A stretch of DNA of 64,000 nt from the NCBI GenBank assembly GCA_013368315.1, contig JAACJM010000150.1, positions 1 to 64,000 on the forward strand, in the 5' to 3' direction. Made by a program: the position numbers and the translations under genes. How positions within the stretch are numbered: the stretch's first letter is position 1; every line of letters starts with the position of its first letter. This DNA is from Tetrapyrgos nigripes (lineage: Eukaryota; Basidiomycota; Agaricomycetes; Agaricales; Campanellaceae). Below are positions 10,450-22,358 of the stretch, piece after piece. The notes beneath the pieces are model-generated. The model was not told the origin of the DNA, made no database searches, and saw nothing but the letters and a program-made list of their open reading frames with translations.

Positions 10450-11212
10450 TGCTAATTACTTATCTTTATGGCTGTACCTATTTAATCTTTCAAGTTCCAA
10501 TGTAGCTATCTCTTTTCTTGTCACGAATAAAATACATCCTCGCTGTGACATTTCTGCGTGAAATTTGCCTACGCTGACCACTGAAAGCACCCTCCCCTGG
10601 TTTGATTCTGTACTTGCACTGATATCGCGATTCCTTTGTAACATTGTCAATGGCTTCGAGTTTTTGGGAGCCTCGCGACGGCGATAACGGATAGGAAGAA
10701 TGGGAGGTGAAGCTGTGTCGACCTGTCTGTTCGCAAGGTTTGCACTTAATTTTGTCTTCGATTCCTTTTGGTCGTCGCTAGGCTTTTTTGAAAATGTGAA
10801 AGGGGATTGTTATAGACTGTAATCGTCGTAGGCGCGTAGGTTGATTGGCTCGCGTCTCTGAAGACACGACAACGACGACGCGAAGGAACGTTTCTCTAGC
10901 TGAGTCCCTCCTCCCACTCCCGACCCACGCATATGCAAATTTCGCTTGAAGACGCAATAAGCAATGGCATCTGCTCAGAGTTGATACGATCATACCTAAG
11001 AGCTCAACCTTTTAATTAATGAGTAGACGTTTGTACGGACTTCGCGATCACGATGGTGCTCAACGAAGGAGAAATTTATGACAAATCTTACTGACATCTC
11101 GCATTACGTATACCGGGGTCTGATCTCTTTCGTATTCTTCGTCTACCATATTCCCACGAGGTACGTTTGTATATAACCACGATGATGTATTGGGAGCTTG
11201 ACGAGTACGCTC
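10450..11212. other. Intergenic between the ankyrin and MFS genes
   Basis: No coding region supported on either strand. The right part should contain the MFS promoter; no clear TATA box is seen close to the ATG at 11213. Confidence 0.35.
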
Positions 11213-12825
11213 ATGTCCCAAACTCTTCCGACGATGCTGGAAGATTCGCATAATGGCCATGGACAGGCTCGTTCCCCTACAAAATCTTCAGGACATCATG
11301 ATTCTGAATCACAAAGTATCCCGATGACGACAAAGCCTACGACAACGACCACGACAAAGACGACGAAAGCACCGTATAGTGTATATTCTAAAAACGAAAA
11401 ATGGTTTATTGTTTTGGTGATCGCTGTTTCTGGGTTGTTCAGGTCAGGCTCGTTTGTTGTTTTGTACCGCTCGTTGAATGCTCAATTTGATATAGTCCAC
11501 TAACGGCTAACGTCTACTTTCCAGCCATACCAGCTATGGCAAAAGCGTTCAATAAGTCGACAGAACTTATAAATCTTACCGTAAGTAATAGTACTTCAGA
11601 TGCGAGTACTAGTGTTTTCTCTTTGTTTTTTCCTATGGCTCATCTGTAGTTGTTTGGAAACGCCAGATCACGATGTACATGGTCTTTCAAGGCATAGGTA
11701 AGTGAGATGGACTCCAGTGCAACAGAATTGGAACCTAACGAGAATTTTTTATCTCTCTATCTTTTCCGATTGGCATGCGCTGTACAGCACCAATGTTCTT
11801 CGGCGCCCTCGCAGACTACGTCGGCCGTCGACTTATTTATGCCTCATGTCTAGCCATATTATCCCTCTCATGCGTAGGCCTTGCCCTATGCCCAACAGAT
11901 GCCTATTGGCTTTTGATGGTATTAAGGTGTGTTCAGGCTACGGGGAGCACAAGTACGATTGCGTTAGGTGAGTTTAAACTTGTGATTTGAATGATCCGAT
12001 AGGCGGCCTCTACTATCTTACTATCGATCTCACTCACTAGCTTTTTCATATTTCATCAGGAGCTGGTGTCATTGGGGACATCGCAGAACCATTTGAGCGT
12101 GGTGGGTTTATAGGAACGTATGGTGTTGGGCCTTTGGTAAGTTTACCATCTTACCGATTTGATTCATAATTGATACTGACAACGTTTGCGCTTTTCGAAC
12201 AGGTTGGACCAGCTATCGGACCAGTAATCGGTGGCGCTTTAGTTGGTTCGTTAGGATGGAGGTTGGTACAAGTTTCACAGGCTACATTCTTGCCTTTCCT
12301 TGTCTCACAACTACCTCTTCTAGATCGATATTCTGGTTCCTTGTAATAGCCGCCGGAATAGCATGCATAACGATATTGTTGTAAGTGCGCATGTCATACC
12401 CTCTCCGAGTTACGAGTTCAGGTACTTATCCCGCCATTTGACTAATTCTTGCCTAGAATCCTCCCCGAAACTCTCCGAGCCATCGTGGCAACGGGAGCAT
12501 CCTTCCTCCTCCCTTACTATGTCCCATCATCCCTATCGTAGCTGGGTACAAAAAAACTTCTGCTTCAGGACCGACTGAAGAAGATTTGGAGACTAAATCC
12601 ACAAAAAAGAAGTTCAGGAATCCATTCACGCTGTTGTTGTCTCCTGATATATCGTTGCTGCTGTTCTTCAACGGGACGGTCTCATCGGTTTATTATGCGG
12701 TTACTGTTTCAATTAGTTCGATTTTTGTGTGAGTGTTTTCTTCCTTCTGTGCAGATCTGTTTAGTGCCTTTTGGACTCCCTACTAACCTGAAACTCTTTC
12801 GTCTGAATCTGGTTCTTTGTCTTTT

Positions 12826-12867
<42 letters not shown>

Positions 12868-13634
12868 AACAGAAAAATCTACCCGTTTCTTAGTGAAATC
12901 GAAATTGGGTTATGTTTTCTTTGCATCGGGGGTGGGATGACTATAGGAAGTATAGTCAGTGGAAAGATCTTGGATAGAGAGTATCACAGTGTCAGCAAGA
13001 CCTATCGCCTCTCAAAAATGGGAGACGATTCCGGAGAATTGGATGTAAAGGCTGCAAGGGATGATCCTGACTTTCCTATCGAATATGTGAGTACCAGTAC
13101 AATCAATTCACCTATTGGACGAGTTTGCTAACTGGGTTCTATGAAACACCGCCATAGGCTCGCCTCCGTGCGACAGCATATTACATGGTCCTCTTCATCG
13201 GTGCCGTAATGGGTTATGGCTGGTGTATACAAGAGGTTACACATATTTCAGTGCCGTTGATCCTACAGTTTTTCAGTGAGGCTTGACCCAATCCTATCAT
13301 CTATCTTGTTTACACTCCTGCTTTGATAGTCGGCCTCTCAGCAATCCTCTTCCTCAATGCCGTGCAAACCGTCATTGTCGACCTCGTCCCAACGCAGAGC
13401 TCATCCGCCGCAGCGTGTAATAATCTCTTTCGGGGGGTTCTCGGCGCTGTTCTCACATCCGTGATTGATCTGATATTGAACGCTTTGACGGCGGGGTGGA
13501 CGTATGTTTTACTTGGTGGGATTTGTGCACTGCTTACGCCGTTGGTGTGGGTCGTGATCAAGATTGGTCCGACGTATAGGAAGAAAAGGAGGGAAAAGGA
13601 GATGTGGGAAGCTGAAAAGGGAATGAGAAACTAG
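11213..13634 (+). CDS. MFS transporter, DHA1 (drug:H+ antiporter) type, one frame break
   Basis: A 12-TM plasma-membrane proton antiporter for small molecules or drugs. The N-terminal tail is Thr/Lys-rich. TM1 follows (KWFIVLVIAVSGLF), then SPIPAMAKAF, motif A GALADYVGRR (about 11805-11835), the antiporter motif C region VGPAIGPVIGGALVG (about 12203-12250), and the DHA1 'PETLRAI' block after TM6 (about 12465). The second half includes LLLFFNGTVSSVYYAVTVSI, ISSIFV, TAYYMVLFIGAVMGYGW and VDLVPTQSSSAAACNNLFRG, ending at 13634. At least eight short introns are visible; one contains a (CT)n tract. The family sequence ETLRAIVGNGS should continue into ILPPPLLCPIIPIVAGYK, but one G is missing at about 12487, so the given frame stops at 12538-12540. 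TM order is otherwise complete. Confidence 0.85.
12834..12863 (+). repeat. (CT)15 microsatellite in an MFS intron
   Basis: A pure CT dinucleotide run lies just before an acceptor (TTTCCAACAG) in the MFS transporter intron. It probably serves as an extended polypyrimidine tract and may be length-variable between strains. Confidence 0.9.
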
Positions 13635-13856
13635 ATGCAGAGAGAAAGATATGACTCGATTTGTTTGGGATAGCTATTGAACGTCTGAACATTAACAAAA
13701 TGTGATTCACGCTGAGGGACATTGGTTCAAGCTGAACGTACGGATTTCATGATATAGATTGTATAGTACTAGATATCATACATAGTATTGATGCAGTTAC
13801 GACTTTTTCCCGCGTGGATTCAGTACAAGCCAACTTTTAGTCTTGCGATTCATTCT

Positions 13857-15013
13857 TTAAGGATTAACCAAACCAATCCCTCCGTCTATAGCCAGGTTTG
13901 CTCCATTCACGAATTCACCAGCAGTAGAGGACAAGAAAACTACTGTGGTTCCTATCTCGACCTGCCTGAAATTCAAGTTCTCAAAGTCAGATATCACTGA
14001 CGTTCAGAGTTATATCCAGAACTCACCTTCCTGCCCTGAGCGCTGGAGCTGCGTTAAAGATGCCCTTTACAGGTTGTGAAGCGAATTGATCTAGCTGCTC
14101 CGGTGGAATTCCGAGTTTCTCTGTCATCTCGGACGGGAAGAAACCAGGTGAGATGGTGTTAACCCGGACAGGAATGTTTTGTAGTGCGAACTGTGTGGCT
14201 AGAACCTCGGTGAGATGATTGACACCTGCTTTACTTATTGGATAGGCAACCTAGCAGAAAAAGACATCCTGAAGCATGAGCTTCGGACAGTTACTAGACA
14301 AGGTGGAAGTCTGCACTTACCCCGCTGAGAAGGAGTTTGGATGTTCCACCGGCACTAGAAATATTGATGACACTGGAGGTTTGCCCTTCCCTTGCGCGCG
14401 CACCTCGTTCGAGGAGCGAGAGGAAACCCATCGTAACAAAATAAGGGGCGGCAGTGTTCGTTTTGAAGACTTGGGCCCACTGCTCAAAAGAGTCTTGAGC
14501 GAAAGCACTATCTCCGAGTTTTACGTCCTTGGGGGCGTCTTTGCCCAAGAAAAAATCGAAATGAGACGATGAAACTCCGGCGCTTTCAAAGCAGACGTGA
14601 GCAATCGTTCGTCAGGGAAAATTTGACTTACTTGTTCACCAGGATGTCCAGTTTCCCTTCAGCCTGATCAATGGTTTTGACAACATTCGCAATCGATTCT
14701 TTTTCTGAAACATCCATTTGGAGGCTATGAGCAAGCAGAGTGAGGTTGGGTATATGCTATATCTGTGATAAGGTACTTACGGGATCAGTCCTGTCTCTGA
14801 TGCAATCTTCTCTAGAACTTGGAGACGTCTTCCCGTGATATAAACCTTCGCCCCATTACTGGACAGCTCCTTGGCAATCATCAAACCACTGGTGATCAAG
14901 AACCCAGCTCATGTCAGGACAAGCAGAGTGAACGCTAGAATCGCGGGAACATACATTCCAGTACCGCCACCTGTAACCAGAGCGGTTTTGCCTTGCAAGT
15001 TGATAGCGGACAT
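13857..15013 (-). CDS. Short-chain dehydrogenase/reductase (classical SDR), copy 1
   Basis: NAD(P)-dependent oxidoreductase of the classical SDR family; substrate unknown. ATG at 15013 (MSAINLQGKTALVTGGG). The cofactor motif TGGGTGIG is built across intron 1. LDILVNNAG follows at about 14640, the catalytic Ser region is SSVINISSAGG, and the active-site YPISK (Tyr, Lys) lies at about 14240. The sequence RVNTISPGFFPSEM follows, and the protein ends GEFVNGANLAIDGGIGLVNP at 13857. About 300 residues in six or so exons, a normal SDR length, with no frame break. It is a close paralogue of the plus-strand SDR at 22359-23640, sharing intron positions and most residues, and it has a TATA box 40 bp before the ATG. 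Confidence 0.88.
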
Positions 15014-15052
15014 CGTGATTAGTATGCTGGTTCTCTTGGATGTGTTGCTCTC

Positions 15053-15060
15053 TTTTTATA
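15053..15060 (-). promoter_or_regulatory. TATA box of SDR copy 1
   Basis: On the minus strand the sequence reads GGGTATAAAAAGAG, about 40 bp upstream of the ATG at 15013. The paralogue at 22359 has an equivalent TATAAAAG box, which supports it as a core promoter element. Confidence 0.55.
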
Positions 15061-15303
15061 CCCTGTATACACGCGTCGCCGGCAAATTTCTGTCTGAACG
15101 TATTACGGTGAGATAGCCATCTATGAGCCTATGACTAAGCGTGGTAAAATTGGAAATCGGAACAGCCGAGGAAGGAGGAGGAGGAGTGTATTACCTGGGC
15201 TAGATCATAGTACTGATACGTCGGATCAGACTCGTTCCCAGTGGGTTGGTAATCTCACATGGCCTGGCGGACTTTGAATGGGGCCAAGATTCCCAACAGA
15301 CTG

Positions 15304-16064
15304 GTACTTTTGGGCGTCGTTTTGGGAGCTTGGCGTGGGAATTTGAACTTGTAAATATTTTATTTTCGCTGCGTGTCCAGAGAGCAGCGAGAGCGCTGCA
15401 GACGCTAATAGTTGTTTACTCACAGGAAAGAGGTATCTGGAAGTAAGATATGCATTAGAAGAATGTACTGACATGCAAATGGAATGATTATTAGAACTTT
15501 TTCTGAGCCATATGCAGATTTGGCAAAGTTTTGACAAAGTTGGCAATGAAAGGGTATCAGCGAGAAAAGGGAGTTCAGTAGTCATTCAAATAAGAACCTA
15601 ATAGTGATAGACCATGTCACCATAACCATGAGATGGGATAGATAGGTAGAGAAAGGTCACTACCTCACACCAAAACCAGCTTTTGGCAAAGGAATAGGGC
15701 CCAATCAAAGGTAACAAATCAGTCAGCAAGTCAAGGATAGCCTCCATTAAGAGACAAGCAGGCCATAAGTCAAGCATTCAAGTAGTTCCCAGAATCGTGA
15801 TGTGTTTTACACTTCAACGGCACAGCACATAGGTATCAGCCATTTTGGATTTTGAAGTCTTTGTTTTTCCAAAATAGACGGCCACGAGAAGTTCCAGATA
15901 TCGTAGCAGACCAGTACAGCAGGAAATATGTCGACGTTTAAGTGTTGCACAGCAGTTGAGGAGGAAGAAAAGCATTTTGCGACGTTGATGTACACGAGAG
16001 TTTGAGAAAAGTTTTACAAGTCCTCATTCCCACGCCAAGCTCCCAAAACGACGCCCAAAAGTAC
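15304..16064. mobile_element. 761-bp MITE-like element with 39-bp perfect terminal inverted repeats
   Basis: Positions 15304-15342 (GTACTTTTGGGCGTCGTTTT...) and 16026-16064 are exact reverse complements over 39 bp. Similarity extends a little outward as CTRGTAC and inward around ACTTGTAA. The interior has no recognisable protein. No clear target-site duplication is seen, so the superfamily is unassigned and the insertion may be old. It lies between SDR copy 1 and the NT-C2 gene. Confidence 0.8.
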
Positions 16065-17595
16065 TAGCCGTTCTGACGAACTGCAGCCGGAGTTCGAAAA
16101 GAACGGATGGAACCGAGCCTAACGTCGGATGCATGACGCGGAGCGGCCATGAGATGCTGCAGATGCATCTCTCTCGTGCTTGATGGCTCTGCCGCAGCTA
16201 GGCTGCCGTGGACCGTGGTGTATTACGCGTCCTGATCATGCAGTGTAGCGGATCGGAGTTATCCGGCTACGGTAATTGCCCTCTGAAAGCTTTTTGAAGT
16301 GCTGCCCTTCATCTATTAAGTCGGTTTTCCAGCCATTTGTCAACTATAGGCAGTCTTTCCTCATGTAACAGCACCCTAGGGCCCCTCAGTAGCTGGGAAA
16401 GGAGTATAAACACCATAGAATAGCTAGAGAGCCTTGCCACCCAATAGCCAAAACATAAGACGGCGACAGTCTAGGCCTAGACCTGGACCGATGGCCGAAG
16501 ATAATGGAAAACGCAAATCTTGCCGTGGACTTCCCGCCAACGCTACCTGCGTCAGAACGCTGCGCCTTTTTAATATCCGATAGAATGAGGGGAATGACTG
16601 AGGAAACAGTAAGGTGTCATTATGTACACACCAAATACATGTACATGTAAGCACCCAAGTGAATCACATAGGGAGGATATACTTGTAGCAACAATTATGA
16701 CAATGTAGTAAGCTAAGACGTTGCGTATGGTATGTAGGATGTCGATAGCAGGTTGAGAATCCCAAAAATAAGAAAGAGGCGAGGTAGTAGAACGAAAAAA
16801 CGTGAATGGGCGTTAGAACGTGGACAGAAAGAAGGAACGAGACGAAAAACGAAAACATGAGACGGAGACGAAACGAAGGGAACTAGACAGACTGTTTGAG
16901 GTAAGCTACAAACGTTTTACAGAATAAATTATTTACCGATACCAATAATGTAAAACCGACAAGTAAAAGAAAGATCGTAGGCGTGTACGACATAGAAGAC
17001 GCGTCAGGTCAGAAAAGAGGGGAGGTAGGGCGAGCAAGATACAAGAAAATTAATGCTAGGTGCTTTGCAGCAGGACTGTGCTGTTAAAGAGTCAATGAAA
17101 AGAACAATGAAAAGACAATAAGACCTCACATGAAATAGAAAAGTTTCGCGGGATCGTTCTGAAAGTCCCAGTTTGCAAAGGGGTTGATTTGCGTGACGTG
17201 AAGGACGAGCACGCATATGTAATGAGATGGTAGAGGTGTGAATTTGGCCAAGGAGGGTAAGGCCAGTATAGCAATCTTCGGGCACAGGAAGCGAAAGGAA
17301 CTAAGGAGTCGAGGAGAAGACGAGGTGCAGAACAGAGGAAGGTATCGTAGACGGAAACAATGTATATCGCTGTGAGTTTGATAATGAGGGAGTAGAGTCG
17401 TCTTGTGCACCTCCAGAGCTCGCAGGAATGTATACCTCGTTTCCACCTTCAAGGCCAGCGATGCTGGTCAGCTAATGGAAAGCTACAAAGAGCGAGACAC
17501 TGGGCTATGAAAAAGGGGTGACAGGGTGACAAGCCAGCAATCCGAGAGTCGGAAAAATGACGCCTGGTCAAGTTAGGCTGTTTCCCGGCACCGCT
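16065..17595. other. Intergenic and probable 3' UTR of the NT-C2 gene
   Basis: No supported gene. Open frames at 16424-17452 on the minus strand lack motifs and convincing splice sites. The segment 17000-17595 is purine-rich on the plus strand and may be 3' UTR of the minus-strand gene that follows. Confidence 0.35.
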
Positions 17596-17821
17596 TCACA
17601 CCTCTATATTACCCACACTGATACTCTCTCCGACCTCATGAAAAGCCATCCTCTTCAATGGTGTCCCGGGACGACTGCGTGATCCTGTTCGTGGGCTCGC
17701 AGAAAAGGAGAAGGGAGTAGATGAAGATGGGAACTGAGGTTGAGAAAGAGAGGGAGAATCTAGACTCGAATTCGGCCTGTGAGCACGTACAGTTCCACGT
17801 TCTGGCCCATTCCCAAAGCCA

Positions 17822-20800
17822 TTAGATGTTGTGGGACATGAGGAGGAGGAAGACGACGACGACGACGTTGAAGAAAAAAGGTAGCTGTGAAACCGAATTG
17901 GACGATCCTAAACGAAGCCCAAGCCCCAAAAGACCACCCTGAGACTGACTGGTACTTGCATCATTCCTGCCCGTGTTCGTGCCCATGACCATCTTCTCCT
18001 CCTCTCCTGAAGTCATAGCTGCAGGTATACCGGGTCTTGAACTGAGCTCGATAGATCCAGGACTACCTACAGCCGCAACTATAACCGCAGCTCCAAGCAC
18101 AGACACAGTGTCCTGACCACCTGGACCCTGTTGTCCCAATCTCATCTTGGACCACCATCCTCTGACATTCATACCCAACCCTCTACCCCTCCTGTCCTGT
18201 CCTTGTGCATGTCCATATCCTTCTACACCGTCACCATGTCCATCATGCGAACCTAGTCTCGACCCTGGGCGTGACCCAGAGCCGGAAAACGATCCCGATC
18301 CGGACCTTGTGGACGCAGAAGATGATTTCGACGAGACACGGTCATTCTCTATACTTGTTCTTGGGCTGCCAGCGCTATACATCGAGCCCAAGGGCAAGTC
18401 TCCACTGTTGGTATCCGTCTTCCGTCTTCGTACGGTGCGATTCCTATCGACGATTGGAACAGGGATGCCATCTTGTAAATGGATGTCTTGTGCATGATGA
18501 GCGAGAGAATCATCCTCCAGATGCTGGTCGCCATCACCATCACCAATATGGACTTCGTAGCCCTCTAAATCTTTCGCCCTCTTCTTCACCTCATCCTCCT
18601 CCACCTCTACAATTGTCGTGAACGGAGTATATGGGCCATCCACAGCTGACATCATTGATGACAGAGGTAGCTTTGGGCTCTTGTCATCGTCTTGACCGTG
18701 ACCCAGAGGTATAGGAGTCTTGTCTCTATTTTCTGTAGAGGAAGTTCTCACCGACATCAGTGCTTCAGACTCTTTGTCCTTCCCTTTGCTATGGTCGCCA
18801 TGGGCATCTGCCTTGGGAACAACGACGGTAACAGGGTTGAAAAGCGCATCGATCAACAATTCAGTTGTCTTTGGACCATAGGCAAGAGGGAGTTTGGACA
18901 CGTCAAAGACAGAGTCGATAGCAGGGCCCGGAGGTGATTTCTGACCCTTTTTCTGAGCGTGGTTCTGGTTTTTCTTCGGCGACGTTGACTTAACTTGAGT
19001 TCGGGCAAGAGGAGTATGCGAATTGCTGTGGTGACGATGATTGCTGTGGTGGTTGTGTGGGTGATGATGGTGGGAGTGAGGATGTCCGTGGTGCTCATGC
19101 GAATGAGAACCACTAGCATCAGAATACGAGGACTTGGACGTGGTCGAAGATTTAGAGCGCTGCGTTCGTGAGGACGAGGCCGAAGCCGATGTTGCAGTGG
19201 CTCCGCTGACATCGACAGCATCACGCATATGCAAGCCTTCTACATACTCCTCATCATCTTCTTCCTCTTCAGGTGAACTGGCGTACTCAATTCCATCTTC
19301 ATCCTCGTCTTCCTCGGACCCAAAGTCTTCTGATCCATCCGTATCAGAAAAGTCGAGTCCGAATTTCCGAGCCCAGCTATATGCACGATGACTATGTCCA
19401 GATGCGTTCCTAGCACGAGAACGGGATCTTGACCTATGGTCCTTCTCCTTCTCTTTCCCTTTCCCCTTGTCCAAATAAGTCCTCGTTTTGGAGTTGGGGC
19501 TCCCGTTCATGCTCGGAGTGCTCCGAGTTCTCTTTTCACTGGATATATGCGCGTGGCTGATATCCTCTTCGTCTTCCTCCTCATGAGCATGGGTATGAGC
19601 GCCTTCCAAATCATGATCACGGAAAAATGGACCCCATAGATCGAGCCCTCTAGGTCTAGTGTGAAAAATGTCTATATCTGTATCAAGGATATCCGTAACG
19701 CCGTTGAGGATTTCGGCTTTGGGTAGGGGAGGACATGTGTAATGGATATCGGGAGTGAGGGGCACGAGGTGCGTCGTTAGCTATGGAGTCGAGAATGGGA
19801 GTAAAGTCACAAGTGTGGATATATGACAGACATTGAGACAAAAGGACGCATATGTGAGCCATCTTCTTCTCGAACTCTGATAAAATGTAGACAAACCTTG
19901 ATAACCACGTTCATTCTGCACTCGGCCAAAAGATACCTCCTCTCCACTTCTCCTCCAACCCCAGCATATTCGCTCAGATCCAGATAGATAGCACCCAACC
20001 TCGGTTGCTTCGGTGCATCCGGATCACCGTGAACCACACGCTGAGTAACAACCAATTTAAGCGGTGAAGGTTCTAGCATGTTCGTTTCCCTATCAATAGG
20101 GATTTTCAACACGGTATGGAGGACATGGTTCCACGAAACGGAGTGATCGACGAGCTTGTTGTAGGAGGTTATTCCACGTGAAGGCGAATAGGTAGAGATG
20201 TCTGACGGGATGATACGTTGTAAGGTAGAGGGATTTGGGGAATTGTTGGGTGTATGCGGTAGATGGGATGAAGTATGATTATGATTGTTTGGGGTACCGC
20301 TGAGACTTGATGTGAGGGAACCAGGGTTTGACGCTAGAGCGCTACTGCTGAAACTTGCGCTGGTAGAAGTGCTCGGGGTTGAGAGGAAGTGTGTGAGATT
20401 GCTATGGGTTAACACCGCTGAGGGTATCGATGTAGACGTCGAACTAGCAGTAGAAGAAGACTGATAAGAGGGACTCCGTGACGCCAGCGGTGACGGTGAG
20501 GTTGTGATGTGACTGGTAAGCCCCGTGTAGCCCATATGTTGCGCAACGTCTGAGACTATGACAGAGGGAATTGGAGTGCCTTGTGAGTCTTCCTTCTCGT
20601 TCTCTTCGTCAGCGCCGCCTTCTTCAACCTTGTCCTTCCTGCCTTGTATCCTGGACTTCAAAATCTTCTTCAACGCCAGCTTATTCTGTGCATGTTTAAA
20701 CCTCCACCTGACCGCAAACTCTCCATAAACCAAGGGTACGCTCGTGATCTGGTGTATCTCTATTTTGGCGTAGAACAATGCATGTCTCGGGAGGAGATTT

Positions 20801-20895
20801 TGGAGTTGGGCTCTCAGCTTGCCATGGGATTGAGAAGAGGTCGATGGTTGGGGTTCGAATGGGTGTTCGACGTTGGGGACTGTTAGAGAGGGCAT
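17822..20895 (-). CDS. NT-C2 (EEIG1/EHBP1 N-terminal C2-like) domain protein with His- and Ser-rich tail
   Basis: ATG at 20895 (MPSLTVPNVEHPFEPQ). The N-terminal third reads like an NT-C2 domain, a lipid-binding C2-like module found in EEIG1/EHBP1-type proteins at membranes: HALFYAKIEIHQITSVPLVYG, VRWRFKH, then after a Ser/Thr-rich insert VDHSVSWNHVLHTVLKIPID, LKLVVTQRV, LGAIYLDLSEYAG, RRYLLAECRMNVVIK. A 116-bp intron (19781-19896) leads to LTTHLVPLTPDIHYTCP. The rest is disordered: acidic, a His-rich tract near 19020-19112, and Ser-rich. The given frame ends MSHNI* at 17822. If the T run at 17874-17879 were one base shorter, a Ser-rich frame would continue to 17596 and end SVGNIEV. That longer end looks more natural for this protein. 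Confidence 0.8.
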
Positions 20896-21813
20896 CTGGA
20901 GTCATAGATTCGAGGTAAAAGGAGAGAATACACCATGCCTGGTGAGACCGGATTTTGTCCTGACCAAGGAAGGGTATAGGGTAACTTTTCCCACACATTT
21001 CCAGCGGATTACCCGGCATTTGGGCGGCAATATTATTTCTCTTCCGACCATCCCCAACGTTTCAGAGTCCATTTGCACAAGTTTTCTACTGTGTTCCTGT
21101 CTGCAAACCCAGCCAATACTGAAAACCTTCTCAGGGCTCAAGAGTAATCAACCAGTTGTCATGGGTTCGCTTTCCTCTATGCGCCACGTAACGCATATAC
21201 AGGTTTGTATATGCCATTGCGGATGACAGAGGGCATTGACGAGGATTGTCCGAGGAAGCAGTTCCGCAGGCTAGACCACAAAGATACCCCATGAAATGCG
21301 ACCGTTGGGGGCGGTGCACATTTCCGACGGGCAAATTCCCCATGATCTTCGAAGTTGGAAGCGCCCATCATTGGCGATGCAGCCTCTCTGAATGCTACCT
21401 TCCCATTTTGCGCCCATTTTGCGCCATCCCGTCGCGGTAAAAATTACTCCGAAGCTGGGCTGATCTTGAATACTACATGGTTTGGTCCTCAATCATTCAA
21501 GGCTATTATGATGCGCTGTCAGTACCGATCTGAGTGCCATTCCTCGTAAATATTCCTTCCCATTTTGACTTTCTGTCACTTCAACTAGAACAAGCACCCC
21601 GTGGATCTTCTGGACCTCTTCAATCCCCTCGTCAACTATTGACCACTCATCCATTAACACCATTCCTCGTGGCCAAACATCTCCCACAGCAGTAACTAAT
21701 ATTCGTTGGTCGAAAGTTAGTTCAGATTATCGGAAGCCGAGCCGAACCAATCGGATCGCTTGCCGAGAGTTTTCGAACTGAGTAATTTTTGATCATGAAA
21801 TATTGGTTTACTG
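20896..21813. other. Intergenic, promoter region of the NT-C2 gene
   Basis: No gene recognised on either strand. The overlapping open frames of 60-117 codons have no motifs and no splice-supported joins. Confidence 0.35.
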
Positions 21814-21822
21814 GGTGTGTCC

Positions 21823-21993
21823 CAGCCTCCTACCCAGGCGGCTGGGCACGGCGGACTAGAGGTGATGCCAAACATCACCACACTAAACCTTAGTCCATGG
21901 GCTGGGCAAGGACTACTGAAATTAAGGTTCAGTATGGTGGTGTTTGGCATCACCTTTCAGTAGGCCGAGCCCAGCCGCCTGGGTAGGAGGCTG
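21823..21993. mobile_element. 171-bp foldback MITE with 9-bp direct flanks
   Basis: The element starts CAGCCTCCTACCCAGGCGGC and ends with the reverse complement at 21993. The inner part (GAGGTGATGCCAAACATCACC versus GGTGGTGTTTGGCATCACC) also pairs, so nearly the whole sequence can form one hairpin. The same 9 bp, GGTGTGTCC, flank it at 21814-21822 and 21994-22002. CAG termini and an 8-9 bp duplication suggest a hAT-derived MITE. Confidence 0.8.
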
Positions 21994-22285
21994 GGTGTGT
22001 CCGTATTCCTTGATACCCGGGCTCATTGAAGCTCATATCTTGGCCAAAGCAGATGATTTCGCGGCTGACTCGGGAATTAGTATTCTCACCATTCTATGTC
22101 TGTACTTTGCCGAATGGTGACGACTCCTTTTTTATGTTAGTTGACTTACCAAGCAACAAGGCTTACTACGTCGTCTCAGACGAGTCACAAGAGGAATGGC
22201 TCCCGGTCCTGAATCCTGATTCTTATCAAGTTTTCCTTTCTATCTATTATTCGCTATGAACAGGGACTCCCACTCAGATTCCGAG

Positions 22286-22293
22286 TATAAAAG
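22286..22293 (+). promoter_or_regulatory. TATA box of SDR copy 2
   Basis: TATAAAAG, 73 bp upstream of the ATG at 22359. It resembles the box before the paralogous SDR on the other strand. Confidence 0.55.
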
Positions 22294-22358
22294 CTGGACA
22301 CATCCACTAGAATTTTACATCTTACCCACAAACACTCGAAACTCCATAAATCAAGAAA

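Noticed and set aside
12834..12863. CT run as a regulatory or mobile signal
   Set aside because: It lies directly before a splice acceptor and is best explained as a polypyrimidine tract/microsatellite.
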